Positions 19,319 through 28,886 of a DNA stretch of 64,000 bases are shown in pieces. This DNA is from Actinomycetota bacterium. Lineage in GTDB: Bacteria; Actinomycetota; Actinomycetes; Mycobacteriales; Micromonosporaceae. The notes under the pieces are model-generated. The model did no database searches. It was given only the letters and a program-made list of their open reading frames with translations, and had not been told where the DNA came from. The stretch's first letter is position 1. Each line of letters begins with the position of its first letter. Location of the stretch: assembly GCA_005885555.1 (NCBI GenBank), contig VAWN01000046.1, positions 38,026 through 102,025 on the forward strand, written 5' to 3'. A program made the position numbers and the translations under genes.

Positions 19319-20785
19319 ATGATCATTCGCCTACGGCCGCTCCTCGCCGTACTCGCCGCCGCCGTTGTGACGGGAGGCGGTCTGGTCACCGCGGTCGTCG
19401 CGGACGCGGCCGCCGCCGACTACACCCAGGGCGTGACGTCGCTCAATGCGACGCAGGCGCGGATCTGGTTCAAGCCGACGACCCCGTCCGCGCTCGTCGA
19501 CGTGCACTACCTGATCGCCGGGATCCCGCAGCAGAACTTCCGGATGGCCAAAAACGGGGGTACCTGGCAGCGGACGGTGAGCAACCTGGCCGCCGGTACC
19601 GTGATCACGTACTGGTTCACCTACGAGAAGGGCGGGCCGCTGTTCGACACCCCGAACTTCACCTACATCCACGGCGGTGGCGGTGGCGGTGGCGGAGGAG
19701 GCAGCGGTACCTTCCCGATGACGTTCGCCAACAACACCCACGGCACCTGGTCGAACAGCCGGATCTTCATCACCATCCTCGGCCAGGCGGTACCGGGCCA
19801 GTGGAGCTACCTGAAGTCCAACGGCACCTGGACGCACATCAACTTCGCCGACACCGACGCGCCCGGCCACCTGACCAAGAACGGCAGGAACTACCCGAAC
19901 ATGGCGTTCACGGTGGCGCAGGCGTCGACGGTACCGATCCCGACCAGTACCCTCGGCGGCCGCGTCTACATCTCCGTCGGCTCGCCGGTGTTCATCCCGG
20001 TGTCCCCGGACAACGATCCGAACCTGGACGTGTTCTTCGACTGGTACGAGTGCACCTACGTCTTCGGGCAGGTCGCGTTCGGCGGCAACACCACCCAGGT
20101 CGACGAGTTCGGGCTGCCGATCACCGCGCACCTGCAGCAGGCGGCCAGCGGGTACGACCGCACGGCCGGCATCACGCAGACCCGGGCGCAGGTCCTGTCC
20201 GGGTACCAGGCCGCGGTCGGCGCGGCGTTCAAGGGCCTGGCCAACCAGTTCCGCATCCTCGCGCCGCGCACTTCCGCCGCGTTCAAGCCGGGCGGCGCCC
20301 AGGCCAACTTCCTGCAGCCGCACATCGACCAGGTGTGGAGCTTCTACGCCACGCACCAGTGGACGGAGAACGACCACGGCGTCATCTACAGCGGGAAGGT
20401 GTCGGGCAACGTGCTGAGCGGTACCCGGACCAACGACGGCGCCCCGTTCAGCATCCGCAAGCCCACCACCACCGAGGTGTTCGAGTGCTCCGGTGCCCTG
20501 GCGCTGGGCAACGACCAGGGCGGCAACGACCTGATCCGGGCGGTCGGCCGGGACTTCTGCGCGGCGTTGCACCGTGGCGTGGCGCTGAACACCGCCGACT
20601 GGTTCACCCCGTCGAGGTACTACCAGAGCAACCCGAAGGACGACTACGCCGCGTACTTCCACTCGGTCAGTCTCAACAACCGGTCGTACGCCTTCGCCTA
20701 CGACGACGTCAACGACCAGAGTTCGGTGCAGATCCTGGGCAACGCCAACCCGCCGGACCACCTGACGCTGGGGATCGGGTGGTAG
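19319..20785 (+). CDS. Secreted GH64 beta-1,3-glucanase with N-terminal CBM56
   Basis: The 488-residue protein has a signal peptide (cleavage near ADAAAA), a carbohydrate-binding module of CBM56 type (about 35-118: VTSLNATQARIWFKP, WQRTVSNLAAGT), a poly-glycine linker of ten residues and a GH64 catalytic domain. The domain runs from FPMTFANNTHGTW to HLTLGIGW and includes VFFDWYECTYV and TDAPGHLTKNG. GH64 enzymes release laminaripentaose from beta-1,3-glucan, as in fungal walls. GGGAGG precedes the ATG at 19319. With the nearby chitinase and chitosanase it suggests fungal-wall degradation. Confidence 0.93.
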   Translation: MIIRLRPLLAVLAAAVVTGGGLVTAVVADAAAADYTQGVTSLNATQARIWFKPTTPSALVDVHYLIAGIPQQNFRMAKNGGTWQRTVSNLAAGTVITYWFTYEKGGPLFDTPNFTYIHGGGGGGGGGGSGTFPMTFANNTHGTWSNSRIFITILGQAVPGQWSYLKSNGTWTHINFADTDAPGHLTKNGRNYPNMAFTVAQASTVPIPTSTLGGRVYISVGSPVFIPVSPDNDPNLDVFFDWYECTYVFGQVAFGGNTTQVDEFGLPITAHLQQAASGYDRTAGITQTRAQVLSGYQAAVGAAFKGLANQFRILAPRTSAAFKPGGAQANFLQPHIDQVWSFYATHQWTENDHGVIYSGKVSGNVLSGTRTNDGAPFSIRKPTTTEVFECSGALALGNDQGGNDLIRAVGRDFCAALHRGVALNTADWFTPSRYYQSNPKDDYAAYFHSVSLNNRSYAFAYDDVNDQSSVQILGNANPPDHLTLGIGW

Positions 20786-20791
20786 CTGGCG

Positions 20792-20827
20792 GCGCGACCG
20801 GACGGGCGCGGGCCCGTCCGGTCGCGC
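20792..20827. terminator. Strong bidirectional terminator
   Basis: A perfect 16-bp stem (20792-20807 with 20812-20827) with a four-base loop lies between the convergent GH64 and zinc-ribbon genes. Confidence 0.85.
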
Positions 20828-20834
20828 GCCCCGG

Positions 20835-21860
20835 TCAGACCGTGTTCTCCGAGCGGGCCGGCAGGCCGTAGGCCTGCGCGACCGGGTTCCACAGCGAGAC
20901 GAACTGCTGCTTGGCGGTGGTCGCCGAACCCGACGCGGCCTGCGCGCCGGTGTAGTTGGCGTCATGCGGGGCGTGGCCGCTGCAGCCGTTCTGCGCGACG
21001 CCCTGCGCCCAGGCGGTGTACTTCTGGTCGGCCTGCCAGGAACTGGTCAGTGCCGCGACCAGCGCCGCCTGTACCTGCTTGCCGTTGCTGAGCTGGTCGA
21101 CGGCCAGTTGCTGGCCCTGGGTGACCTGGTTCTGCCGTTCCGCGGTGACCTGCTGCAGGGTGGTGATCGCACCGTTGACGTTGTTGCAGGCGTCCACCGC
21201 GGTCAGCGCGGGACCGAGCTTCTGCCGGCTGGCGCTGCTCGCGTTGAGCAACTGGTCGATGGTCTGCGCCTCGGTCTTGCCGTCGGCGCCGGCCGCGCTG
21301 GACGCCGGTGCGCTGCTGGGATGCGTGGTGCCGCCGGCGACCGGCAGGTGCTTGCTCCCGGCCAGCTTCCAGATCGCCACGCCCGCGCCGGCCAGCAGGA
21401 CCAGCACCGCGATCAGGACCACCAGCCACATCATCGAGCGGCCCGGCCGCTCGGGTGGCGGTCCGGGTTCGAGGACCTGGTAACTGCCGCCCCAACCCTG
21501 GTCCTGGGGCGGCATTGCGCCGGACGGTGTGGCGCCGTACGGCGGCTGCGGCTCGAAGCCCTGCTGCGGCACGTAGGACTGCGGCTGGCCGTATCCCGGC
21601 GGCTGGTCGTATCCGGGCGGCTGCGCGTATCCCGGCGCATAGCCCGGCTGCTGTCCGTAGCCCGGCTGCTGCCCGTACGTCGGCTGCTGTCCGTACTCGG
21701 GTGGCCCGTAGCCCTGGTGGTACTCCTGGCCGGTCCAGCCCTGCGGCGACCCGCCGGAGTACGGCGACGAGGGCGCCGCCGGCATGTGCAGCGCGGCACG
21801 GCAGTAGGGGCAGTAGGCGTTGGCCGGGTCGGCGTCCTGGCCGCAGGTGGGACAGCGCAT
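20835..21860 (-). CDS. Zinc-ribbon membrane protein with a Gly-Tyr-Gln-Pro repeat region
   Basis: The 341-residue protein starts with a four-cysteine zinc ribbon (MRCPTCGQDADPANAYCPYC). A low-complexity region of about 100 residues follows with repeated QPGYGQ / QPPGY units. One membrane helix lies near 145-167 (MMWLVVLIAVLVLLAGAGVA), and then an extracytoplasmic helical domain with two cysteines (DACNNV, NGCSG). The layout puts the ribbon inside the cell and the helical domain outside. Function is unknown; the repeat could drive clustering. ATG 21860. Confidence 0.72.
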   Translation of the reverse strand: MRCPTCGQDADPANAYCPYCRAALHMPAAPSSPYSGGSPQGWTGQEYHQGYGPPEYGQQPTYGQQPGYGQQPGYAPGYAQPPGYDQPPGYGQPQSYVPQQGFEPQPPYGATPSGAMPPQDQGWGGSYQVLEPGPPPERPGRSMMWLVVLIAVLVLLAGAGVAIWKLAGSKHLPVAGGTTHPSSAPASSAAGADGKTEAQTIDQLLNASSASRQKLGPALTAVDACNNVNGAITTLQQVTAERQNQVTQGQQLAVDQLSNGKQVQAALVAALTSSWQADQKYTAWAQGVAQNGCSGHAPHDANYTGAQAASGSATTAKQQFVSLWNPVAQAYGLPARSENTV

Positions 21861-21888
21861 CGGCTCTCGATCGGGGTCAGTGGGCTAC

Positions 21889-21896
21889 GAGCGCTC
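21889..21896. promoter_or_regulatory. Possible LacI-type operator core
   Basis: GAGCGCTC is a perfect 8-bp palindrome between the divergent zinc-ribbon and flavoenzyme genes. It shares its core with the GH64 operator at 19280-19289. Short, so low confidence. Confidence 0.3.
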
Positions 21897-21925
21897 TCAT
21901 GCTACCGGTACCGGGAAAGCCGGCC

Positions 21926-21937
21926 TACGGTCGACGG
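21926..21937 (+). promoter_or_regulatory. Leaderless promoter of the flavoenzyme gene
   Basis: TACGGT (21926-21931), then six bases, then ATG 21938. There is no ribosome site. Confidence 0.5.
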
Positions 21938-23023
21938 ATGGACGTCGAGGTGGCGGTGGTGGGTGCCGGGCTGATGGGGGCGGCGACCGGGTACGCGCTG
22001 GGCCGCCGGGGTACCCGCACGGCGCTGTTCGAGGCGCGGGCACCCGGCCACCGGGCCGGCAGCTCGCACGGCAGCGCGCGGATCTTCCGCCGGGTCTATC
22101 CCGATCCGCTGTATGTGGAGCTCGCCGGGCGGGCGCGGGTACTGTGGCAGGCTCTGGAGGACGCGGCCGGCGAGACGCTGATCACCCCGACCGGCGGGAT
22201 CGACCACGGCGCGGACCGCGATCCGGTGCGGCTGGCCGCGATCCTGCGCGCCGCGGGCGTGCGGGCCGAGGTGCTCACCGCGCAGGACGCCGGCTCCCGC
22301 TGGCCCGGCTTCGTGTTCGACGGCCCGGTGCTGTTCCACCCGGAGGCCGGGGTGCTCGACCCGGACCGGGCGATCGCCGCGATGCTGCGGCTGGCCGGCA
22401 TCCGGTGGTACCCGGACACCGCGGTCCTCGCCGTCGAACCCGATGCCGACGGGGTGCTGCTGCGGCTGCCCGACCGCACCGTGCGCGCCGGTACCGCGGT
22501 CATCGCCGCCGGCGCCTGGCTGCCGCGGTTGCTCGACGGTGTCGTCGACCTGCCCCGGCTGACCGTCACCGAGCAACGGGTGTTCCACTTCCCGCGGCGC
22601 GACCCGGCGGCGCGGTGGCCGACGTTCATGCACGACGAAGGGAAGACGATGATGTACGGCCTGCCGGCCGGGCGGGACGGCGGGCCGGACGGTGCGGTGA
22701 AGGTGGGCGCGCACTTCGTCGGTCCGCAGGTGAGCGCCGACACCCGGACCGGCGTCGTGGACGAGGAGACCCGGCAGCTCGTCACCGGGTATGTGCGCGA
22801 GTGGCTGCCCGGCCTGGAACCGGTGCCGCACAACGAAACCACCTGCCTGTACACCGCCACGGACACCGAGGACTTCATCCTCGACCGGGTCGGTCCGCTG
22901 GTGGTCTGCTCGACGTGCTCCGGACACGGTGCCAAGTTCGCGCCGCTGATCGGGGAGCTGGCCGCGGATCTGTGCGCGGGCCAGGCGGACCGGGTACCGT
23001 CCCGGTTCCGCCTGGCCCGCTGA
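21938..23023 (+). CDS. Sarcosine-oxidase-like FAD amine oxidoreductase (MSOX/MTOX type)
   Basis: The 361-residue protein starts with the FAD motif VAVVGAGLMGAATGYALGRRG. Next come SSHGSARIFR, a D-amino-acid-oxidase fold, and the C-terminal pair CLYTATDTEDFILDR / CSGHGAKFAPLIGELAADL. The C of CLYT aligns with the cysteine that binds FAD covalently in monomeric sarcosine oxidase. The family oxidises N-methyl amino acids with O2. The start at 21938 is leaderless. The last codons form a terminator-like hairpin. The substrate is not certain. Confidence 0.9.
   Translation: MDVEVAVVGAGLMGAATGYALGRRGTRTALFEARAPGHRAGSSHGSARIFRRVYPDPLYVELAGRARVLWQALEDAAGETLITPTGGIDHGADRDPVRLAAILRAAGVRAEVLTAQDAGSRWPGFVFDGPVLFHPEAGVLDPDRAIAAMLRLAGIRWYPDTAVLAVEPDADGVLLRLPDRTVRAGTAVIAAGAWLPRLLDGVVDLPRLTVTEQRVFHFPRRDPAARWPTFMHDEGKTMMYGLPAGRDGGPDGAVKVGAHFVGPQVSADTRTGVVDEETRQLVTGYVREWLPGLEPVPHNETTCLYTATDTEDFILDRVGPLVVCSTCSGHGAKFAPLIGELAADLCAGQADRVPSRFRLAR
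22976..23020 (+). terminator. Terminator-like hairpin inside the 3' end of the flavoenzyme gene
   Basis: A perfect 14-bp inverted repeat (22976-22989 with 23007-23020) ends one base before the stop codon, with a 17-base loop that can pair further (CCGGG/CCCGG). The next gene is convergent only 10 bp on, so the terminator has to lie in the coding end. Confidence 0.6.
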
Positions 23024-23033
23024 GTCGGCCCGG

Positions 23034-25011
23034 TCAGTGCACCGGCGGCAGCGGTGCCTGCTTCCAGTTCAGCAGCCCCTTGAACGAGGATTCCAGCCCG
23101 GCGTTGTTCACGATGCTCGCCGGTACCTGGCTGCCGCTGGTGATCGCGGTGTTGTTCTTCAGCGTCACGCCGTTGCCGGCGCTGGTGGCGCCGTTCTGCC
23201 AGAAGTTGTTCTCCACGTCGGTCGGGTCATTGGTGGTCGTCGCGCCCGGCATGAAGTCGTGATGGGTGCTGCCCCAGGCGTTCGCCGCGCCGGTCGAGTA
23301 GATGCCGTTGCCGAGGATCGACTCGAACGTGCACCCGTTGTCGGTGTAGACGACATGGCCCTTGCCGGTCTGGTTGTGGATCAGGTTTCCGCTCACCTTC
23401 TCGCCGTTGGCGAGCGACGTACCGGTCAGGCCCTGGGTGTAGATCGCGCCGCCGTCGTTGAGCAGCGACATGTGGTTGAAGATGAGGTTGTTGGAGATTG
23501 AGTTGTCGTGGGTGAAGTTCGGCCGCGGCTTCTGCTTCTCCTTGTCCGGCCAGCCGCCCCAGCCGATGGAGATGGCGGTGTACGGCGTGTGGTCGATCTG
23601 GTTGTGCGTCATCTTGGTCTTCGCCGCGTACCCGACGTCGATGCCGATGCCGCCGTGGTACTCGACCGGGGTGTTTGAGTGTCTGCGCGGCACCGGTCGC
23701 GGTCGGCATGTCCACGTTGCCGAGCTGGATGCCGCTACCGGAGATGTCGGTGAAGACGTTGCCTTTGACGAGCGCGTTCTGGGTACCGTCGCCCAGGCCC
23801 AGCCCGGCGGCGCCGAGATGCACGAAGGCGTCGTTGGTGAATTGCACGTTCTGGTCGGAGGTCAGCGACACGTTGGCCGGTGCCTGGGTCCACGCCGCGT
23901 ACGGGCAGGTACCCTTCTGCGTCGCCGGTGCCACGTCACACAACGCCTGCCGCGCCGCGCCGTCGGACCCGGTCACCTGGTAGTTGGCCTGGATCTCGGA
24001 GAAACCGGTGCCGGTGTCGGGGCCCAGCCAGGTGGCGTACGAGAACTGGATCCCGTTGAACACCACATGGTTGACTCCGCTACCGGTCACCAGCTTCTCC
24101 AGTACCGGCGCTTCCACATCGGCGGTGGCCATGTTCTCCCCGGAGCGCGGTACGTAGTACACCTTGCTGCTGCCCTGATCGAGGAACCACTGTCCGGGGG
24201 TGCCCGCCGACAGGAACTGGAAGGCGTTCTCCACCTGGGTCGGCTGTTCGGTGATGCTCGCCCGGCCGACGAGGTTGTATGCGCGGCCGTCGGCGAAGCA
24301 ACAGGCGCGGGTGGTGGAGTTGCTCCAGCACGGCTGGGCCATGGTGACCTTGCCGCCGGAGATCGACGCGACCGGGCAGCGCGGTTCGGTCCAGGCGCCG
24401 AGGCCGCCGCGGTAGACGAACTCCAGTTGCGGCTTGGCGCCGCTCGGGTTGCGCCAGCCGGCCATCGTGGTGCCGCCGCCGGAGTAGCCGGTCGAGTTCT
24501 GCCCGCTCAGGCTGTTCGGCAACGCACCGTGCGCGCGGTCGGCGCGGGTGCCGTTGACGTAGAGCTGCCGGGTCGCGAGGCCGCTCGGTGCCTGCGCGAC
24601 GAAGATGGGACTGCCGGTCGACATCCGGGTCCAGCCGGTCAGTTGCACCGAACCGGCGAAGACCGGGCGCGCGCCGTTGTCCGCGGTCCAGACGATGTTG
24701 TGTCCGTTGGTACCCGAGTCCGCCGACGACAGCGTCAGCGGGCTGGTGAGCCGGTAGAACCCGTCGGCCAGGACCACGGTGACGTCTGCGCTCATGTTGT
24801 CGTTGAGCGCCCGGACGAGCTGCTGCGCGCGCTGGACGGTCTTCACCGGCGCGCTCTGGGTACCGGGATTGCTGTCCTTTCCGGACGGCGACACGAACAC
24901 GTTGCCCGGGATGCTGGCCGCCCGCGCGGTCGCGGCGACTATCCCGCCGGTGGCCGCCGCGGCGACGACCAGCACTGCCGCGGTTGCGGACAGCAGGAGC
25001 TTGCGCGGCAT
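23034..25011 (-). pseudogene. Secreted right-handed beta-helix protein, frame broken
   Basis: The gene starts at ATG 25011 after AAGGGGAA, with a signal peptide (MPRKLLL, cleavage near ARAA-S). The beta-helix is that of a large actinobacterial family: [26 protein letters not shown], later VNHVVFNGIQFSYATWLGP. The first frame reads well to DMPTATGAAQTL near 23680 and then loses similarity. The fold resumes in another frame with NTPVEYHGGIGIDVGY and continues to TGA 23034. About ten residues expected between these points seem to be missing, so a small out-of-frame deletion is likely. The intact protein would be an extracellular polysaccharide-binding or -cleaving enzyme; no catalytic family can be named safely. 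Confidence 0.8.
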
Positions 25012-25066
25012 GACCGTTCCCCTTCGAGTGAAAGCGCAGCGACAAATGTCAATACGCGTTGCGGGA

Positions 25067-25096
25067 ACGGTATTCGGCCGATACATCGGATGTCAA
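25067..25096 (-). promoter_or_regulatory. Promoter of the beta-helix gene with a dyad in its spacer
   Basis: On the minus strand TTGACA (25096-25091), an 18-bp spacer and TACCGT (25072-25067). The spacer holds the dyad CCGAT-N2-ATCGG (25078-25089), a possible operator. A second TTGACA lies at 25052-25047. Confidence 0.5.
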
Positions 25097-25216
25097 GGCG
25101 ATCGCGCCGGTGTTACTGCGCGACGAAGCGCGACGTCGGGGGGAAACGTCCCACCTATCGCCGGATCCGGAACGGCGGCCAGCGCGCGGGGGACGCGCGC
25201 GGGGGACGATGGGGGC

Positions 25217-25984
25217 GTGACCGCGCTGCCACTGATCGACATCTCCGGTCCGGATCCGGCCGCGACCGCCCCGGACATCGAGGCCGCGTGCCGCCGGTAC
25301 GGATTCTTCTACGTCACCGGCCACGGCGTACCCGCAGCCGCGCTCGACCGTCTCGACCGCGCGGCCCGGGCGTTCTTCGCCCTTCCGCCGGCCGCCAAGA
25401 TGGAGATCGCGATGGTGCGCGGCGGGCCGGCGTGGCGCGGGTACTTTCCGGTGGGCGCCGAGCTGACCGCGGGCCGGCCGGACCTGAAGGAGGGACTGTA
25501 CTTCGGCACCGAGCTGCCGGACGGCCACCCGCGGGCCGGCCTGCCGCTGCACGGGCGCAACCTGTTCCCGCGGCAGGTACCCGGGCTCGGGCCGGCGGTA
25601 CTGTCCTATCTGGACAGTCTGCACGGCGTGGCGCAGAAGGTGTTGCGCGGCGTCGCGGTGAGCCTCGGACTGGACGCGGAGTACTTCGCGAGCGGGTACA
25701 CCGCGCAACCGACCGTGCTGTTCCGCATCTTCCACTACCCGGCCGCGCCGCCGGACACCGAGGACTGGGGCGTCGGCGAGCACACCGACTACGGACTGCT
25801 GACCCTGCTCGCGCAGGACGGCAACGGCGGGCTGGCGGTGCGTACCCCGGACTTCACGATGACGGTCGAACCGCTGCCGGGCTGGCCCGCGCAAGGCGAC
25901 CCGCAGCCCTACGGCGACTACCTCGTCGCCAAGGTGGCCAGGGTGTTCCCCGAGCTTGGGCTCACCCTTCCCCGCGGGGCGTGA
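25217..25984 (+). CDS. 2-oxoglutarate/Fe(II) oxygenase of the isopenicillin-N-synthase family, internally deleted
   Basis: The open frame gives 255 residues against about 310-330 usual for the family. The N-terminus ([26 protein letters not shown]) and middle ([26 protein letters not shown] with the first Fe ligands H and D) are normal. After GGLAVRTPD the sequence jumps to [10 protein letters not shown] and then [16 protein letters not shown]. The usual intervening part, with NIGDMLDRxTGG, the third Fe ligand H in STPHRV and the Arg-x-Ser that binds 2-oxoglutarate, is absent. The loss is about 55 codons and in frame. The product should not hold iron normally, so it is probably inactive. GTG 25217 is the likely start. 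It overlaps the serpin gene end by 23 bp, tail to tail. Confidence 0.82.
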   Translation: MTALPLIDISGPDPAATAPDIEAACRRYGFFYVTGHGVPAAALDRLDRAARAFFALPPAAKMEIAMVRGGPAWRGYFPVGAELTAGRPDLKEGLYFGTELPDGHPRAGLPLHGRNLFPRQVPGLGPAVLSYLDSLHGVAQKVLRGVAVSLGLDAEYFASGYTAQPTVLFRIFHYPAAPPDTEDWGVGEHTDYGLLTLLAQDGNGGLAVRTPDFTMTVEPLPGWPAQGDPQPYGDYLVAKVARVFPELGLTLPRGA

Positions 25985-27095
25985 GCGCCTCGGCGACCCA
26001 GCCGGCGACGAGTACCAGTCCCGAATCCCGGTGTACCGCGGCGAACCCGAACGGCCGGTCGACCGTCACGCGTACCTGCCGTACCGTCGCCGACGGCAGC
26101 CGCACCGAGGCCGCCATGAACCCGACGGAGGTCACCGCGGCGGCCCGGAACCCTTCCGTGGTGAACTCGGCGAGCGCGTCCTGCCGCGCCTGGCTGACCG
26201 CGAGCGGTTCGCTGCTGATGCCGGGCAGGTGACTGTGTACCGGATCGGCGACCGTGGTGAGCCCGCAGACCTCGGGCAGCGCCAGCAGGTCGTGCCCGGC
26301 CCGGACGGTGAACCGCGGTACCACGGCGACGTACCGGTCCCGCGCGTCGGTACTGGCGACGGTGCTCACCTCGATACCGGGGCCGCCGGACAAGGCGTCG
26401 GTACCCGGAGTTGACAGCGTGTCCAGGCCGGCGGCGAGCACGGCGGCGGCCGGCCGGTCGGGTTCCCCGAGGAACAGATGAACGTCGATTCCATCGGTAC
26501 CCTCGACGCGCAGCCGGGTCAGCCGGTCGACCACGGTGACGGTGCCCGGGTCGTGCGTCGTACGGTCCAGCGCGGCGATCCGCCCGCCGGCCCACGGTCC
26601 GGACGCCGGCCGGATCGACGTGTCCGTGAACGGCCGCACCCACCGGGTCCGTACCGCGAGCGCGCTCGCCAGTACCAGCAACGTGCGACGGTCGACCTGG
26701 ACCGGCATCCGGTCGATGAGCCCGCCGGTGTGCTCGCCCGCCCAGGCGTCCAGCCGCGGCTGGTCGACGGCGGGCTGCCCGGTCAGCTCCCCGTGTACCC
26801 CCGGCGGCAGCCGGTCCAGCCACGTCTTGCGCAGCGGTAGGTCGGCGCGGCTCCACAGGCCCACCGCGAACCGTACCGCCGGGCAGCCGCCGAGCAGGTC
26901 GACAACGGTACCGGCGGCGGCGTCGGTCGCGGCCGTCCCGAGCGCCTTCTCCAGCTCGGCGCGGGCCGTGTCGTCGGCGCCGGTGGCGATCAGCGCGAGC
27001 AGCGGCCAGACACCCGGCCCGGCGAACACGACCGCCCGGCCGTCGGCGGCCAGAGCCCAGCGCCGGCTGAGCGCGTTGACCGCCGCGACCGTCAC
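25962..27095 (-). CDS. Serpin-family protein
   Basis: The 377-residue protein has serpin features: an N-terminal VNALSRRW helix, [22 protein letters not shown], a hinge before the reactive loop ([16 protein letters not shown]) and the C-terminal strand [25 protein letters not shown]. No signal peptide is seen with the GTG at 27095, so it would be cytoplasmic. The start overlaps the stop of the diguanylate cyclase gene (GTGA), meaning coupled translation. Serpins trap serine or cysteine proteases; whether this one is inhibitory cannot be decided from the loop. Confidence 0.85.
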   Translation of the reverse strand: MTVAAVNALSRRWALAADGRAVVFAGPGVWPLLALIATGADDTARAELEKALGTAATDAAAGTVVDLLGGCPAVRFAVGLWSRADLPLRKTWLDRLPPGVHGELTGQPAVDQPRLDAWAGEHTGGLIDRMPVQVDRRTLLVLASALAVRTRWVRPFTDTSIRPASGPWAGGRIAALDRTTHDPGTVTVVDRLTRLRVEGTDGIDVHLFLGEPDRPAAAVLAAGLDTLSTPGTDALSGGPGIEVSTVASTDARDRYVAVVPRFTVRAGHDLLALPEVCGLTTVADPVHSHLPGISSEPLAVSQARQDALAEFTTEGFRAAAVTSVGFMAASVRLPSATVRQVRVTVDRPFGFAAVHRDSGLVLVAGWVAEALTPRGEG

Positions 27096-28804
27096 CAGGC
27101 CACCGTATCGCGGCCGGACCGCTTGCCCCGGTACAGCGCGGCGTCGGCCCGGCGCATCAGCTGCTCGGGGTCGCCCTGCTCGGCGCCACCGGCCACCCCG
27201 ACGGTGATGGTGACGGTCAGCCCCTCGGCGAGGTCGGACCAGGAATGCGCGCGTACCGCCGCCTGGAAGCGCTGGCACGCGGCGACCGCCTCGTCGGCGT
27301 CGGTGCGCGGCAGGATCACCACGAACTCGTCGCCGCCGAGCCGGGCCGGTACGTCGGTGGCCCGCAGCTGCCTGCGCAGCAGGTCGGCCAGCGCGACGAG
27401 CACCGCGTCGCCGACGCCGTGCCCGTACCGGTCGTTGACGCTCTTGAACAGGTCGACGTCGAACACCGCGACGGCCAGCGGCGCACCGTAGCGCGCGGAC
27501 ACCCGGCACAGCTCGACGAGCCGTTCGTTCATGAACCGCCGGTTGGCGATGCCGGTCAGCGGGTCGGTCTGGCTCAGCTGCACGATCTCGGCGTTGAGCC
27601 GCTCCAGTTCGGCCATGCGGTTGGCGAGCTCCGACCGGGTGCGCTCCAGTTCGGCGATCACCGCGGCCTGGGCCTGCGCCTGCTCCCGGTACCGCTGGGC
27701 GTCCCGCTCGGCCAGCTCGACCTCGAAGCGCACCCGCAGCGCCCGCACCCGCTGGTCGTGCACCGACTTGCTGACCTGTTCGGTGAGCCGGCAGCTGCGT
27801 TGCAGGTGCCGGTACGCACCGGCCACGTCGCCGTCGGCGTGCAGCACGTCGGCCAGCAGCGCCTCGCCCTCCGCCGCCGCCCGCACCCCGCCCCGCTCGT
27901 CGGCCAGCGCGACGGCGGCCTCCAGGCTGGCCCGCGCCCCGGCGATGTCGCCGGTGGGCAGCTGGGCGGTGCGGGCCAGCACCATCAGCAGATCGATCTC
28001 GTAGGACGGGTTGGCCAGGGTGCCGTCCGGCAGCCGGTTGCGTTCGGCCGCCCGCTTCGCCCACAGCCCGGCCAGGTCGTGCCGCCCGACCTCGGCCAGC
28101 GCCTCGGCGTACGAGGTCATCCCCATGTAGCTGTCCAGCGGCATGCCGGCCTGCTCGAATTGCTCCATCGCCCGGTCGCAGGTGGCGATCGCGGCCTGCG
28201 GGTCGCCGGCCTCGCGCTGCAGGTCGGCGACGGCGGACAGCATCACCCCGGCGCCGCTCGGGTCGTCGCATTCGAGGAAGATCCCGTATGCCCGCTCGTA
28301 CAGCTCCCGCGCCCGGTCGTTCTCGCCGAGCTGCCAGAACAGCGAGGCCATGAAGCTGTACATCCGGCCTTCGCCCAACCGGTCGCCGCCCTGCTGGTAC
28401 TCCGCCAGGGCGTGGTGGACGTGCTCCAGCGCCTCAGAGGTGCAGTCGAGCTCGTCGTAGCAGTGCGCGACGGAGTGGTGTGCCTGCGCCCCGGCCAGCG
28501 GGTCGGGGTCGCGAACGGCTTCGGCGAGGATCTCCAGCGCGTCCGGCAGCGCCTCGGCCGCCGACCGGTGCCGCGCGACGAACTCGGCGACCATCGCCCG
28601 GCACCGCAGCCGGATGCCGTCGGCGCCGAGCCGGGTGGCCAGCTCCACGCCCTCGGCGGCCAGCTCGCCGCGGCGCTGCGGGTCACGGACCAGCCGGCTG
28701 GCCAGCTCCACGAGGGCGGCCAGCTCGCCGGGGGTACCCGCGGCGGTGCGCCGCGCATCGGACAACCGGCGTTCCAGCGTCGCCAGCGTCGGCACAGCCT
28801 CCAT
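27092..28804 (-). CDS. TPR-containing diguanylate cyclase (GGDEF)
   Basis: The 570-residue soluble protein has tetratricopeptide repeats over about 1-380 (HHSVAHCYDELDCTSEALEH, YSFMASLFWQLGENDRAREL), then a coiled coil (about 375-415) and a GGDEF domain. The active site is the intact ARLGGDEFVVILP, and the inhibitory I-site RATD lies five residues before GGDEF. So it should make cyclic di-GMP with product feedback. No EAL domain is present. The ATG at 28804 follows GGAGG. It is the first gene of a two-gene operon with the serpin. Confidence 0.93.
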   Translation of the reverse strand: MEAVPTLATLERRLSDARRTAAGTPGELAALVELASRLVRDPQRRGELAAEGVELATRLGADGIRLRCRAMVAEFVARHRSAAEALPDALEILAEAVRDPDPLAGAQAHHSVAHCYDELDCTSEALEHVHHALAEYQQGGDRLGEGRMYSFMASLFWQLGENDRARELYERAYGIFLECDDPSGAGVMLSAVADLQREAGDPQAAIATCDRAMEQFEQAGMPLDSYMGMTSYAEALAEVGRHDLAGLWAKRAAERNRLPDGTLANPSYEIDLLMVLARTAQLPTGDIAGARASLEAAVALADERGGVRAAAEGEALLADVLHADGDVAGAYRHLQRSCRLTEQVSKSVHDQRVRALRVRFEVELAERDAQRYREQAQAQAAVIAELERTRSELANRMAELERLNAEIVQLSQTDPLTGIANRRFMNERLVELCRVSARYGAPLAVAVFDVDLFKSVNDRYGHGVGDAVLVALADLLRRQLRATDVPARLGGDEFVVILPRTDADEAVAACQRFQAAVRAHSWSDLAEGLTVTITVGVAGGAEQGDPEQLMRRADAALYRGKRSGRDTVAW

Positions 28805-28886
28805 TGGCCGCCTCCAGCTCGCTCGGCCACCCTGGTGTGCCTGCAACCGTCGGGCAGGCTCTCGATCTGAGAATAATCTGCGACGG

